Assembly: GCA_020635915.1 (NCBI GenBank)
Contig: JACJYU010000002.1
Location: forward strand, 372,001 to 436,000
Length of the DNA stretch: 64,000 nucleotides
Direction: 5' to 3'
Origin: Flammeovirgaceae bacterium
GTDB lineage: Bacteria > Bacteroidota > Bacteroidia > Cytophagales > Cyclobacteriaceae
In this document: positions 9,101 through 17,541 of the stretch, piece by piece
Layout: the number at the start of each line of letters is the position of its first letter
How positions within the stretch are numbered: the stretch's first letter is position 1
Made by a program: the position numbers and the translations under genes
Notes under the pieces: generated by a model
Told to the model about the DNA's origin: nothing
The model's input: only the letters and a program-made list of their open reading frames with translations
Databases searched by the model: none

Positions 9101-9800
9101 CTATGCCCTCTACCTCGCTGGTTTTGATGTAAAAGATGTACACATGACGGACCTAGTCTCCGGAAGGGAAGACTTGTCTGATGTGAACATGATCGCATTT
9201 GTAGGGGGATTCTCCAACTCAGATGTGCTGGGATCGGCCAAAGGATGGGCGGGTGCCTTTTTGTATAACCCTAAAGCAAAAGCTTCCCTTGATAATTTTT
9301 ATGCACGCAAAGACACCCTCAGCCTGGGCGTGTGCAACGGGTGCCAATTGATGATGGAACTCGGGCTGCTTTACCCCGGGTGGGAAGGCCACCCCAAAAT
9401 GCACCACAATGGATCGGGAAAATTTGAATCCACCTTTCTAAACGTTACCATTCCCAAAACCAACTCCGTGATGCTGCAATCGTTGGAGGGGGCAAGGCTT
9501 GGCATATGGGTGGCACATGGCGAGGGCCGCTTTCAATTGCCATCGGATGCGTCCCGTTTCCAAATGGCTGCCGTTTATTCCCACCAGGCCTACCCTGGCA
9601 ACCCGAATGATTCGGATTTTTCCGCTGCCGCCCTTACTTCCCATGATGGACGGCACCTGGCCATCATGCCCCACCTGGAGCGTTCATTGTTCCCCTGGAA
9701 TTGGCCCTACTATCCGTCCAACAGGAAAGGTGATCAGGTTTCGCCCTGGATAGAAGCATTTACCAATGCGCTGGATTGGGTAAAGGAAAAAAAGAAGTAG
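6108..9800 (+). CDS. purL: Phosphoribosylformylglycinamidine synthase (FGAM synthase), large form
   Basis: The protein has 1,230 residues and is the fused PurL/PurQ form that makes FGAM from FGAR, glutamine and ATP in purine synthesis. Visible parts are the linker/substrate segment SEVFGFSQVNSEHCRHKIFNG, the two AIR-synthase-like halves (SLKAETHNFPTTVEPFNGAA; ISIHDHGAGG; VGTGKDSLSM-like PTGKDSLSM; AGHDISAGGM), and a C-terminal glutamine amidotransferase domain from about residue 985 with nucleophile Cys 1076 in LGVCNGCQLM. The end is typical (IMPHLERSLFPWNWPYYP). Positions about 8341-9060 are much richer in AT and in TTA/CTA leucine codons than the rest of the gene; see findings. The frame stays intact. 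Confidence 0.98.
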   Translation: MILFFRTPSATTYAVEAAHSLAQEDIQKLTWLFSGAIFDNSLSLAGNFIGPRKEMVSPWSTNAVEIAQNMGIDGIARIEEFIEAGNGQAAHDPMLQRTYNGLDQEIFNIRHQPEPVIEIADLGAYSANEGLALSQEEIAYLNGVSEQLGRKLTDSEVFGFSQVNSEHCRHKIFNGTFIIDGREMPETLFQLIKKTSKENPNYIVSAYSDNVAFIKGPKIEQFAPGRQDVPDYFQVSDIESVISLKAETHNFPTTVEPFNGAATGSGGEIRDRLAGGKGSLPLAGTAVYITSYPRLGNGRPWEKKIKARQWLYQSPAQILIKASDGASDFGNKFGQPLIGGSVLTFEHFEGDKKYGFDKVVMLAGGVGYAKEKDSKKEKPRAGDKIIMMGGDNYRIGMGGGAVSSVATGEFGNAIELNAIQRSNPEMQKRVMNAIRAMVEMKDNPIISIHDHGAGGHLNCFSELLEETGGTIEIDKLPVGDPTLSDKEIISNESQERMGIAMRMDDVEILKKVSERERAPMYLVGAASGNMELRFVNNKKKTLPFDLMVGHLFGSSPKTVLSDETQPAQYPKLEYEAQRFEEYLHAVLQLESVACKDWLTNKVDRCVTGKVATQQTCGAIQLPLNNVSVMALDFLGNKGVATGIGHAPSASLVNAAAGSQLASAEALTNIVWAPLSYGLKGVSLSANWMWPAKNKGEDARLYQAVASVSNFSLALGINVPTGKDSLSMAQKYPNGEVVYSPGTVIISAVAEVEDIRKTVSPALQNIEGSKILYIDFSKTALVLGGSSFAQVINQLGNQVPGVSDPKYFAQSFEAIQQLIKQKLILAGHDISAGGMITALLEMCFPTPNVGLDINIKALGNDPINILFSENPGVLIQVSNDGKAEEELTKHGVAYAILGTPTTQRFLSLQTQIDSHQLDIDALRDTWFKTSFLMDQLQRPKAHAEQRKNNYAKQELVYKIQPRFDGKFSSYNIDPKRRKPSGIKAAIIREKGVNGDREMAYALYLAGFDVKDVHMTDLVSGREDLSDVNMIAFVGGFSNSDVLGSAKGWAGAFLYNPKAKASLDNFYARKDTLSLGVCNGCQLMMELGLLYPGWEGHPKMHHNGSGKFESTFLNVTIPKTNSVMLQSLEGARLGIWVAHGEGRFQLPSDASRFQMAAVYSHQAYPGNPNDSDFSAAALTSHDGRHLAIMPHLERSLFPWNWPYYPSNRKGDQVSPWIEAFTNALDWVKEKKK

Positions 9801-9899
9801 GGGCTTTTATTGACTAGTCGCCCATTTGTCGCGAAGCCAACTTGCATGGTCGCTCCATTTGTAGTAACTTTTCATTACAATTGAAATTGCCACCGGCCT

Positions 9900-10475
9900 A
9901 TGAAGTATATCTACCTTTTTCTCCTCGTTCCGGTCTTTTTATCCTCCTGTTTGGGGTATAAGGAGCTGCCCGTAGAGTACGATTATAGTTATTCCGGCAC
10001 CTTTAAAAAGTACCGCACCTTTGACATCATGCGCCCAGTGGGAATGGCCGATTCGTCCATGACCAACAGCTTGATCGAAAAAAGTATATTGTCCCGAATG
10101 AAATTTTTGGGGTACCGGCAAACGGACCGAAGGCCACACCTTATTGTCGGCTTTAAAATGTTTACGGACAGCCTTAATTTCAATGGGTATATCCAGCCCG
10201 ATATTGAAGAGTGGGTGAAGCACCAGGACCACAACCTGGAATACGACCCCTTAAAGTACAACCTGAAGTCGGGCACCCTGCTCATCCAGCTTTTCGACAG
10301 GAGGCAAAACAGATCCATCTGGCAAGGGTATGCCACCACCTTGTACGGGGGCATAGATTTCCAAAACCAGCGGCACCTGAAAAACGCGGTTATTTCCATA
10401 TTGGATAAATACCGTTTTTGGGCTGACGGCTTTGTGGAGGGCCGTACCGTCCTCCCCGATAGCGATTTAAACTAG
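9900..10475 (+). CDS. DUF4136-type lipoprotein
   Basis: The protein has 191 residues with a lipoprotein signal ending in VFLSSC (Cys 17). The mature part begins with a short strand then YSGTFKKYRTFDIM, continues to a helix with SLIEKSILSRMKFLGYRQT, and then HLIVGFKMFTD. This order (Tyr-Xaa-Thr-Phe near the start, helix, then LIV strand, and a late IWQGYATTL) matches DUF4136 lipoproteins of Gram-negative bacteria, whose function is unknown. It stands 99 nt after purL and before the tRNA promoter. Not linked to purine synthesis as far as can be seen. Confidence 0.82.
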   Translation: MKYIYLFLLVPVFLSSCLGYKELPVEYDYSYSGTFKKYRTFDIMRPVGMADSSMTNSLIEKSILSRMKFLGYRQTDRRPHLIVGFKMFTDSLNFNGYIQPDIEEWVKHQDHNLEYDPLKYNLKSGTLLIQLFDRRQNRSIWQGYATTLYGGIDFQNQRHLKNAVISILDKYRFWADGFVEGRTVLPDSDLN

Positions 10476-10545
10476 CCTCCTGGTTTTGGCGGTTTTTTAC
10501 TTTAAAAATGATGTAAGGCCGGTTTTACCTTTTTAAAAAAAGTCC

Positions 10546-10553
10546 TACCTTTG
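10546..10553 (+). promoter_or_regulatory. Bacteroidota -7 promoter element for tRNA-Gln/prs
   Basis: TACCTTTG matches the TAnnTTTG -7 consensus of Bacteroidota primary-sigma promoters and lies 24 nt before the mature tRNA. A T-rich stretch (GGTTTTACC at 10521-10529) sits where the -33 element is expected. It probably drives tRNA-Gln and perhaps prs. Confidence 0.6.
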
Positions 10554-10576
10554 CCCACCCAAAATGGGAGCTAAAG

Positions 10577-10649
10577 TGCCCGATGGTGTAACTGGCAACA
10601 CGCCTGATTTTGATTCAGGAAAGTCTAGGTTCGAGCCCTAGTCGGGCAA
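10577..10649 (+). tRNA. tRNA-Gln (anticodon TTG)
   Basis: Acceptor arms TGCCCGA (10577-10583) and TCGGGCA (10642-10648) pair fully. The anticodon stem CCTGA/TCAGG encloses a loop with TTG, which reads CAA/CAG. The T arm has CTAGG TTCGAGC CCTAG. The discriminator is A at 10649 and the next bases are CAA, so the 3' CCA is not encoded. Total length is 73 nt. Confidence 0.95.
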
Positions 10650-10653
10650 CAAC

Positions 10654-10683
10654 ATCCCGGTTCCTTACAATAGGGGCCGGGAT
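10654..10683 (+). other. Hairpin between tRNA-Gln and prs
   Basis: ATCCCGGTTCC (10654-10664) can pair with GGGGCCGGGAT (10673-10683), an 11-bp stem with two G-U pairs and an 8-nt loop. No clear U-run follows, so it may be a processing or leader structure rather than a strong terminator. It lies 23 nt before the prs start. Confidence 0.45.
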
Positions 10684-10705
10684 TAAGTATTTATAAGGTT
10701 CAACA

Positions 10706-11635
10706 ATGGCAGTAAAAATTTTTTCCGGACAAGCGACCACTTACCTGGCTGAAAAAATCGCACATGCCTACGGGGAACCGCTCGGGGAAGTGAAATACCA
10801 GCAGTTTAGCGATGGGGAGATGTCCCCCTTTATCATGGAGTCGGTAAGGGGCCATGATGTTTTTATCGTCCAGTCCACTTTTGCCCCTGCGGACAACTTT
10901 ATGGAATTGTTGCTGATGATCGATGCGGCAAGGCGGGCCAGTGCGGAAAACGTCAATGTCATTATCCCCTACTTTGGCTATGCCCGGCAGGACCGTAAAG
11001 ACAAGCCCCGCGTTGCCATTGCGGCCAAACTCATCGCCAACCTCCTTTCTGCCGCGGGCGCCAGCCGGGTGATGACCTTTGACCTGCATGCCGACCAAAT
11101 CCAGGGCTTTTTTGACATCCCTGTCGACCACCTGGATGGCAATTACATTTTTGTGCCCTACCTCAAATCGCTCAACCTGGAAAAGATAATGTTTGCCTCC
11201 CCGGATGTTGGGGGCATCAAAAGGGCGAGGAGCTTTGCGAAGTTCTTTGATGCCGAACTGGCCGTTTGCGACAAGTACCGCAAGGAGGCCAACAAGGTGG
11301 AGTCCATGCGGCTTATCGGGGAAGTGGAGGGCAAAGATGTGGTGTTGGTGGATGACCTGGTGGACACAGCCGGCACCATTTGCAAGGCTGCAGGCCTGTT
11401 GAAGGAAAGGGGCGCCAAATCGGTCCGGGCGGTGTGCACGCATCCGGTGCTTTCCGGTGGTGCTTATGAAACCATAGAAAATTCGGTATTGGACGAAATT
11501 GCGGTGACGGACACCATTCCCCTAAAAAAGAAATCCAAAAAAATAAAGGTCCTCACCGTTTCCGATTTGTTTGCCAAGGCTATCAGGAAAATCCACGACC
11601 ACGAATCGGTCAGTTCTTTATTCATCCGTTTGTAA
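10706..11635 (+). CDS. prs: Ribose-phosphate pyrophosphokinase (PRPP synthetase)
   Basis: The protein has 309 residues, the usual class I length. It makes PRPP from ribose 5-phosphate and ATP for purine, pyrimidine, His, Trp and NAD synthesis. Evidence: N-terminal KIFSGQATTYLAEKIA, the FSDGEM motif, the catalytic flexible-loop region YFGYARQDRK, the metal site TFDLHADQIQGFF, and the PRPP-binding loop DVVLVDDLVDTAGT near residue 220. It follows tRNA-Gln and precedes rplY by 27 nt, so prs-rplY may be one transcript ending at the terminator at 12343. Confidence 0.98.
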   Translation: MAVKIFSGQATTYLAEKIAHAYGEPLGEVKYQQFSDGEMSPFIMESVRGHDVFIVQSTFAPADNFMELLLMIDAARRASAENVNVIIPYFGYARQDRKDKPRVAIAAKLIANLLSAAGASRVMTFDLHADQIQGFFDIPVDHLDGNYIFVPYLKSLNLEKIMFASPDVGGIKRARSFAKFFDAELAVCDKYRKEANKVESMRLIGEVEGKDVVLVDDLVDTAGTICKAAGLLKERGAKSVRAVCTHPVLSGGAYETIENSVLDEIAVTDTIPLKKKSKKIKVLTVSDLFAKAIRKIHDHESVSSLFIRL

Positions 11636-11662
11636 CCATTTTAACTTAAACAATAATTAATT

Positions 11663-12328
11663 ATGAAAACCATCGAGATTATAGGGTATAAAAGAGCAAA
11701 TCTCGGCAAAGTTGATGCAAAGCGCGCCCGTGAGGAAGGCAACGTTCCTTGTGTGCTGTACGGTGGCGGGGAGCAGGTGCATTTTGTGGCGCCAATGATT
11801 TTGTTCCGGGAGCTCGTGTATACAAATGACGCGCACTTTGTGCACCTCAATATTGAAGGCGAAGTGCACAAGGCCATCCTTCAGGAAGTCCAATTCCATC
11901 CGGTAAGTGAAATCATCCTGCACGCGGATTTCCTTCAGATCAGCGAAGACCGGAAAATCAAGATGGATATCCCCATTCGTACCCAGGGCCAGGCCGCAGG
12001 GGTGTCCAAAGGCGGGACGCTGGTGCGCAAGAAGGCCTCTTTAAAGGTATATGGGTTTCCAAAAGATATGCCGGAGCATATCGATGTGGACGTAACGGAA
12101 CTTGACTTTCACCATGCCATTAAGGTAATGGACATGAAAATGCCGAACCTGGAGTTTCTTGACCCCAAGCGTGCATCCATTGCGGTGGTGGAGGTCCCCC
12201 GTGCCGCCAAAATGGCCGAGGAAGAAGCTGCCACTGCGGCCGCTGCCGCCCCTGCCGAAGGCGAGGCCAAGCCTGCCGAAGGCGAAGCACCTGCCGCGGA
12301 ACCCAAAAAGGATGCCGGCAAGAAGTAA
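11663..12328 (+). CDS. rplY: 50S ribosomal protein L25/general stress protein Ctc
   Basis: The protein has 221 residues of the long TL5/Ctc form. The N-terminal 5S-rRNA-binding beta-barrel is recognisable (KRAREEGNVPCVLYGGGE, then VHKAILQEVQFHPVSEIILHADF). The C-terminal domain follows (VSKGGTLVRKKASLKVYGFPKDMPEHIDVDV). The last about 35 residues are an Ala/Glu/Pro/Lys-rich low-complexity tail (PAEGEAKPAEGEAPAAEP), common in Bacteroidota L25. It lies between prs and pth, a widely conserved order, and is followed by a strong intrinsic terminator. Confidence 0.97.
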   Translation: MKTIEIIGYKRANLGKVDAKRAREEGNVPCVLYGGGEQVHFVAPMILFRELVYTNDAHFVHLNIEGEVHKAILQEVQFHPVSEIILHADFLQISEDRKIKMDIPIRTQGQAAGVSKGGTLVRKKASLKVYGFPKDMPEHIDVDVTELDFHHAIKVMDMKMPNLEFLDPKRASIAVVEVPRAAKMAEEEAATAAAAAPAEGEAKPAEGEAPAAEPKKDAGKK

Positions 12329-12342
12329 ACACTTTTCATCTC

Positions 12343-12381
12343 AAAAATCCCGTTCCGGCACGCTCGGAACGGGATTTTTTT
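12343..12381 (+). terminator. Intrinsic terminator after rplY
   Basis: A perfect 15-bp stem, AAAAATCCCGTTCCG (12343-12357) with CGGAACGGGATTTTT (12365-12379), has a 7-nt loop and ends in a run of seven T. It should end the prs-rplY transcript. Confidence 0.92.
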
Positions 12382-12467
12382 ATTGCTACTTTAACCCATT
12401 ATCGGTCAATCAATCAATTTCCATTGGAAACAGCGGTTCCATACGACCATAAAGGCCATTTTCAACA

Positions 12468-13031
12468 ATGAAATATTTAGTCGCTGGACTGGGGAATATC
12501 GGGATGGAGTACGAACTGACCCGCCACAACATTGGCTTCCTGGTCCTGGACCGGATGTCGGACATCAAGGGGTTCACCTTCTCCACCGGAAGGTATGCCG
12601 ACAAGGCGGAGTGGAAACACAAAGGACGCCAGGTCCACTTTATCAAACCCAACACGTACATGAACCTGAGTGGAAAGGCCATCGCCTACTGGCTTCAGGA
12701 GCTCAAGGTCCCCAAAGAAAACCTGCTGGTGGTGGTGGACGACCTGGCCCTGCCCTTTGGTGCATTGAGGATGAGGGCAAAGGGAAGCGCGGCAGGCCAC
12801 AATGGCCTGGCCAATATTGAAGCACTTCTGGGAGGACAGGATTATCCTCGGCTTAGGTTTGGCATTGGAAATGATTTTGGAAAAGGACAACAGGTAAATT
12901 ATGTCCTCAGCAATTTCAAAAAAGAAGAAATGGAGGAACTGCCGGCACTCATGGACAAGGCTTGTGAAATGGTCCTATCATTTTGCACCCTGGGGGTGGA
13001 CAGGACCATGGGCCTTTTCAACAAAACATAG
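12468..13031 (+). CDS. pth: Peptidyl-tRNA hydrolase
   Basis: The protein has 187 residues. It frees tRNA from peptidyl-tRNAs dropped by ribosomes. Family motifs are complete: GLGNIGMEYELTRHNIGF with catalytic His 20, KPNTYMNLSGKAI, VVVDDLALPFGALRMRAKGSAAGHNGL, and LRFGIGNDF. The terminator before it implies its own promoter. It converges with metG, with 13 nt between the stops. Confidence 0.98.
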   Translation: MKYLVAGLGNIGMEYELTRHNIGFLVLDRMSDIKGFTFSTGRYADKAEWKHKGRQVHFIKPNTYMNLSGKAIAYWLQELKVPKENLLVVVDDLALPFGALRMRAKGSAAGHNGLANIEALLGGQDYPRLRFGIGNDFGKGQQVNYVLSNFKKEEMEELPALMDKACEMVLSFCTLGVDRTMGLFNKT

Positions 13032-13044
13032 GCCCGGGCAAACC

Positions 13045-15156
13045 CTAGCTAATGGAAGAGCCGGGCGTTACCTTGTCGGAAGTGCTTATCAGTTTCAACG
13101 CGCCATCCTTGTCTTCGGCCATCAAAATCATTCCCTGGGATTCAATCCCCATAATTTTCCGTGGCGCCAGGTTGACGAGGACCGTTACTTGTTTGCCAAC
13201 CATCTCTTCCGGTGCGTAATGTTCGGCAATCCCGCTCAACACTGTTCGCGTGCCTATCCCTGTGTCCACCTGCATCTTTAGCAGTTTTTTTGATTTTTCC
13301 ACCCTCTCGGCAGAAACCACCGTGCCTATGCGCATGTCCATTTTGGAAAAATCGTCAAAGGTGATTTCAGGCTTGGCCGGATGGGCAGGCCCGTTTTGTT
13401 GTTCCATTTTTCTTTTGTTTTCCTTAAGGCGGCCGACTTGTGCGGCAATCACCTCGTCCTCGATCTTTTCAAATAACAATTCAGCGGGGTTTAATGCGTG
13501 TTGCACCTGGAGCAGGTCCACTTCGCCCGTTTTTTCCCATGTAAAATAGCCCAGGTTCAACATCCTTTTTAGCTTTTCAGCGGTGAAGGGAAGGAACGGG
13601 GAAGACAACACGGCCAGGTTGGCGGCAATTTGAAGGGAGAGGTTCAAAATCGTGCCTACCCGGCCCATATCCGTTTTGGCCAATTTCCAGGGCTCGGTGT
13701 CCGCCAAATACTTGTTTCCCAGGCGCGCCAGGTCCATCAGGTGGGCAGTGGCTTCCCTGAATTTATAGTTCCCAATGGCATTTCCTATTTTGGATGGAAA
13801 TGCGCCCAGCGCTTCCATTACCTTGTTGTCCAGCCCGTCCAACGCCCCCAGGGCGGGCACCTTTCCTTCAAAGTATTTGTGGGCAAGCACCAGGGCCCTG
13901 TTCACAAAGTTCCCAAAAATGGCCACCAGTTCATTGTTGTTTTTGCCCTGGTAATCTTTCCAGGTAAATTCACTGTCTTTTGCCTCGGGCAGGTTGGTAA
14001 GCAAGGCATAACGCAACACGTCCGGTTTGTCGGGAAAATCTTCCAGGTATTCGTGCATTTCAATGGACCACCCCCTGCTGGTGGACATCTTGTCCCCTTC
14101 CAGGTTCATAAATTCATTGGCAGGCACATTTTGCGGCACAATGTACTCCCCGGAGCTGTGGAGCATGATGGGAAAAATGATGCAGTGGAAAACAATATTG
14201 TCTTTACCAATAAAATGGACAAGCTTCGTTCCCTCATCCTGCCAGTAGGCCTTCCAGTCCTCCTCGTTTACCTTTCCAAAGTTGCGTTGCGGGGTGGAGT
14301 AGTCCTTTTTTCCGGATGCCAGTTCCTGAAAAAGGGCACGGGTAGCGGAGATATAGCCAATGGGGGCATCAAACCAAACGTAAAGCACCTTCCCTTCCGC
14401 TCCTGGCAAGGGCACTTTGATGCCCCAATCCAGGTCCCTGGTCATGGCACGGGGTTGCAGCCCTGCGTCAATCCACGATTTGCATTGCCCATACACATTC
14501 GCCTTCCAATCTTTTTTATGGCCTTCCAAAATCCATTGGCCCAGCCATGGCCCATATTGGTCGAGGGGCAGGTACCAATGCTTGGTGGGCTTCAGCACCG
14601 GTACTTTCCCTGTCAGCGTTGACCTGGGGTTGATCAATTCATTTGGGCTCAACGAAGACCCGCATTTTTCGCACTGGTCGCCATACGCTTCCGTGTGGCC
14701 ACACTTCGGGCAGGTGCCTATGATGTAGCGGTCGGCAAGGAACACCCTGGCCTCATCGTCATAATATTGTTCGGAGGTCTCTTCCGTAAGCAACCCCTTG
14801 TGGTGCAAGGAGAGGAAAAACTCCTGGGAGGTGCGGTGGTGCAACGGGTCACTGGTGCGGTGGTACACGTCAAAAGATACCCCCAGTTTATACAGGCAAT
14901 CCCGGATCAGGACATGGTACTTATCAATGATGGCCTTTGGGGTAGTGTGCTCTTTGAGGGCCTGGTTGGGAATGGCGGTGCCATGTTCATCGCTGCCACA
15001 CACAAACACCACTTCCTTGTTGTTGAGCCTCAGGTACCGGGCATACACATCGGCAGGGATATAGGCACCAGCCAAATGCCCGATGTGCTTGGGGCCGTTG
15101 GCATAGGGCAACGCGGCCGTCACGGTATACCTTTTAAAGGTTTTATCTTTTCCCAT
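13045..15156 (-). CDS. metG: Methionyl-tRNA synthetase
   Basis: The protein has 703 residues and charges tRNA-Met. The signature HIGH is exact at residues 24-27 (YANGPKHIGHLAG). The zinc knuckle shows as CPKCGHTEAYGDQCEKCG, and the second signature is KMSTSRGW. An anticodon-binding helical domain follows, then a linker and an OB-fold tRNA-binding C-terminal domain from about residue 600 (MDMRIGTVVSAERVEKSKKL, NLAPRKIMGIESQGM). The C-terminal dimerisation domain makes this the long E. coli-like form. It is monocistronic and convergent with pth. Confidence 0.98.
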   Translation of the reverse strand: MGKDKTFKRYTVTAALPYANGPKHIGHLAGAYIPADVYARYLRLNNKEVVFVCGSDEHGTAIPNQALKEHTTPKAIIDKYHVLIRDCLYKLGVSFDVYHRTSDPLHHRTSQEFFLSLHHKGLLTEETSEQYYDDEARVFLADRYIIGTCPKCGHTEAYGDQCEKCGSSLSPNELINPRSTLTGKVPVLKPTKHWYLPLDQYGPWLGQWILEGHKKDWKANVYGQCKSWIDAGLQPRAMTRDLDWGIKVPLPGAEGKVLYVWFDAPIGYISATRALFQELASGKKDYSTPQRNFGKVNEEDWKAYWQDEGTKLVHFIGKDNIVFHCIIFPIMLHSSGEYIVPQNVPANEFMNLEGDKMSTSRGWSIEMHEYLEDFPDKPDVLRYALLTNLPEAKDSEFTWKDYQGKNNNELVAIFGNFVNRALVLAHKYFEGKVPALGALDGLDNKVMEALGAFPSKIGNAIGNYKFREATAHLMDLARLGNKYLADTEPWKLAKTDMGRVGTILNLSLQIAANLAVLSSPFLPFTAEKLKRMLNLGYFTWEKTGEVDLLQVQHALNPAELLFEKIEDEVIAAQVGRLKENKRKMEQQNGPAHPAKPEITFDDFSKMDMRIGTVVSAERVEKSKKLLKMQVDTGIGTRTVLSGIAEHYAPEEMVGKQVTVLVNLAPRKIMGIESQGMILMAEDKDGALKLISTSDKVTPGSSIS

Positions 15157-15209
15157 GTTTTATTCGCACCACATTTTACAAAGTGCAAAGATGGCAATTG
15201 ATGGGAAAA

Positions 15210-17372
15210 TTATGTGGCCTTTAACAATTTTTGTTTCCGCTTTTCCCTCCTCATTTCATCGGCCTGGCGTTTTTCAATGACCGGGGACAAATCTTGTGGG
15301 AGCAAGACTTTGAAAACGGTATATCCTTCCATTGACTTGGACACGGTAATATCGCCCCCCAACTTAAGCGTGGCCAGCTTGGAGAGGTACAACCCGATGC
15401 CACCGGTGTCGGAGCGGTCGGTGGCCCTGACAAACAGCTTAAAAATCTCATTTTTGTTTTTCTCGTCCACTCCGATCCCGTTATCCACCACACTCAGCAA
15501 GACCTGGTCCCCTTTGGAAGTGATTTCAACCCGCACGAAAGGGTTTACCCTGTCGGAGTAGTTATGGAATTTTATGGCATTGTCGATGAGGTTCTCCAGG
15601 ATGATCCCGGTCAATTCCTTGTCGGACATGCACCGCAAACCGGGGTCCACATGGCTGGAAATATCCATTTTTTTGGGCAGGCCTTTTTTTCTTTCCAATT
15701 CCAGCACCTCTTCTATCTGTGCGTTGAAATCGATAGGTTCTGCCTTTAGGATGGAGTGGTTGATCTGGTTGATGATCAAAAGCCGGCTGAGGATGGCATT
15801 GAGCCTGGCCGCGGAAGCATCCAGTTTGTCGAAATAATCCAGTGCCATCTTATCCTTCACGTCCATCATGGCCACATTGCAGATGCCTTTAAGGCTGGCC
15901 AGTGGCCCCCGTATGTCATGGGAGGTTTTGTAAATAAAATTGTCCAGCTCATCGTTTACCTTGGTCAACGACTCATTGGCCTCCACCAACTCCACGGTAC
16001 GCTCCTCCACTTCCTTTTCCAGTTCGAGGTTGGCCTTGCTCAATTGTCCGTTTTGCCATTGGATGGTTTTCTGGGCCGCGGCCAACTCACGGTTGATCCT
16101 TTGTTGCTTCCGGTTGGCCCGGTACATCACGAGGCCAAACCCCAACGTAAGGACGGTGATGGTGATAATAAATGCATATTGCGTTTTTTGACGGACAATG
16201 ACCTCCTGCTGCAGGGCCAGCACCTGGTCTTTGGCGGCAATGGTCTTTATGTTTTCCCTTTCTTCAAACTCCGTTTGTATCCGTGAAATATTTTTGATCA
16301 GGTCCCCGCTGTAAATTTCCTTGTTTAGTTCAATGTATTTTTGTTGGTATTCGGACGCAGCCTTATAGTCGCCCATGCTATTGTATATGGAAACATAGAG
16401 CAGGTAATTGTTCAGGATCTGGTCCCGAAGGTTGGTGCCTTCCAACACCGATTGGCTCTCGTCCAGTGCCCTCAGGGCTTTGTTAGGCCTCCCTTCATTT
16501 AACTGTACTGCCGCACGCAGGGAGAGCGCCTGGGACTCATACATCCTGGAGCCAATCTCCCTCGCCAGCGCGATGGTTTTATCGAGTTCCCCTTTTGCCT
16601 TGTTCAGTTGCCCCTTCTTTTGCATTATTCTGGCCATGGCATAGTGTGCCTCCACCAACACTTCATCGTTGCACTCATCCTCGCAAACTTCAAATACTTT
16701 GGTTATATCCCTCAAGGCTTCATCGTATTTTTTCAGATTGAAGTTGGCCAACGCAATATTGATATACGCCCTGTCCAGATCGTGCGAGATGTTATTCTCC
16801 TCTTTTAAGTCTTTTGATTGAACAAAATATTTAAGGGCATTTTCATAGTCCTGCAAGAAAGAATAAATAACCCCAATATTGTTGAGGGAAATACTTATGT
16901 CCAGCGCATTGCCTTCCAATTGGCGCAACTGGAGCGATTGAAAATGATAATCCAGTGCCTTGTCGTAATTGGCGAAATCGCCATGGGCAATCGCCAGGTT
17001 GTTCAGCAAATACTTCACCTGGTCTTGGTAGCCATTACCCCTGGCTATACCAAGGGCATATTCAAAATCCGGGATGCACAAAGAACTCCCCAGTTTCATC
17101 CGTACCCAGCCCTGGGCATTATAGGCTTTCACCATGGCAAGGCTGTCCCCGTTTTGCCTCGCCTGGTCCACGGCCATTGAAGCGTACCGAAGGGCCGAAT
17201 CATAGTTGATGCCCAGGTTTTCCTTGAACAATTCGATAAGGGTACCATAGCGTTCCTGCCCTTTCGCATGGGGCAACCGTTCGCGCAGCGAATCCAGGGC
17301 ACGGGATTGCGCAACCGCCCCATGGCCTGCGGCCAGGAGCAACAAAATCCCTATATATTTCGCCCATTTCAT
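15210..17372 (-). CDS. TPR-domain sensor histidine kinase (module A), no receiver domain
   Basis: The protein has 720 residues. A signal peptide (residues 1-22, ending AVAQS) is followed by about 330 residues of tetratricopeptide repeats (for example NNLAIAHGDFANYDKALDYH, NNIGVIYSFLQDYENALKYF, INIALANFNLKKYDEALRDI), so the TPR domain should be outside the cytoplasm. A single TM lies at about 398-417. A coiled coil leads into a HisKA domain with phospho-acceptor His 485 in SHDIRGPLASL, and the HATPase has its N box LIDNAIKFHN and G boxes DNGIGV and GGIGLYLS. A CxxxC (CEDEC, residues 230-234) lies in the TPR region. There is no receiver domain or response regulator nearby. It is divergent from the tiny lipoprotein gene at 17542. 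Confidence 0.93.
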   Translation of the reverse strand: MKWAKYIGILLLLAAGHGAVAQSRALDSLRERLPHAKGQERYGTLIELFKENLGINYDSALRYASMAVDQARQNGDSLAMVKAYNAQGWVRMKLGSSLCIPDFEYALGIARGNGYQDQVKYLLNNLAIAHGDFANYDKALDYHFQSLQLRQLEGNALDISISLNNIGVIYSFLQDYENALKYFVQSKDLKEENNISHDLDRAYINIALANFNLKKYDEALRDITKVFEVCEDECNDEVLVEAHYAMARIMQKKGQLNKAKGELDKTIALAREIGSRMYESQALSLRAAVQLNEGRPNKALRALDESQSVLEGTNLRDQILNNYLLYVSIYNSMGDYKAASEYQQKYIELNKEIYSGDLIKNISRIQTEFEERENIKTIAAKDQVLALQQEVIVRQKTQYAFIITITVLTLGFGLVMYRANRKQQRINRELAAAQKTIQWQNGQLSKANLELEKEVEERTVELVEANESLTKVNDELDNFIYKTSHDIRGPLASLKGICNVAMMDVKDKMALDYFDKLDASAARLNAILSRLLIINQINHSILKAEPIDFNAQIEEVLELERKKGLPKKMDISSHVDPGLRCMSDKELTGIILENLIDNAIKFHNYSDRVNPFVRVEITSKGDQVLLSVVDNGIGVDEKNKNEIFKLFVRATDRSDTGGIGLYLSKLATLKLGGDITVSKSMEGYTVFKVLLPQDLSPVIEKRQADEMRREKRKQKLLKAT

Positions 17373-17400
17373 CGTAACTAACTGATTATTAAGTACATAC

Positions 17401-17422
17401 GTAAATGCAAATATTCATTTAC
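17401..17422. promoter_or_regulatory. Inverted repeat in the module A divergent promoter region
   Basis: GTAAATG (17401-17407) and CATTTAC (17416-17422) form perfect 7-bp arms with an 8-nt spacer, 29 nt upstream of the kinase start. A related string, TAAATGTAATATTCA, occurs at 20475-20489 in the module B divergent region. Operator function is a guess from position and recurrence. Confidence 0.35.
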
Positions 17423-17541
17423 AAAGTAAAAATCAATGCAAGCCTACACCTTTGCCCTGTTGAACAACTTTAGGAAAAACATAAAACACCAACCAACTCA
17501 AATTAAATTAACAAACCAAAACTTTTTAAAAACCAAATCCT

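Noticed and set aside
10700..11443. 247-codon minus-strand frame
   Set aside because: Antisense to prs, which is complete and conserved.
13630..14622. 330-codon plus-strand frame
   Set aside because: Fully antisense to metG, whose catalytic motifs are intact; the translation has no family features.
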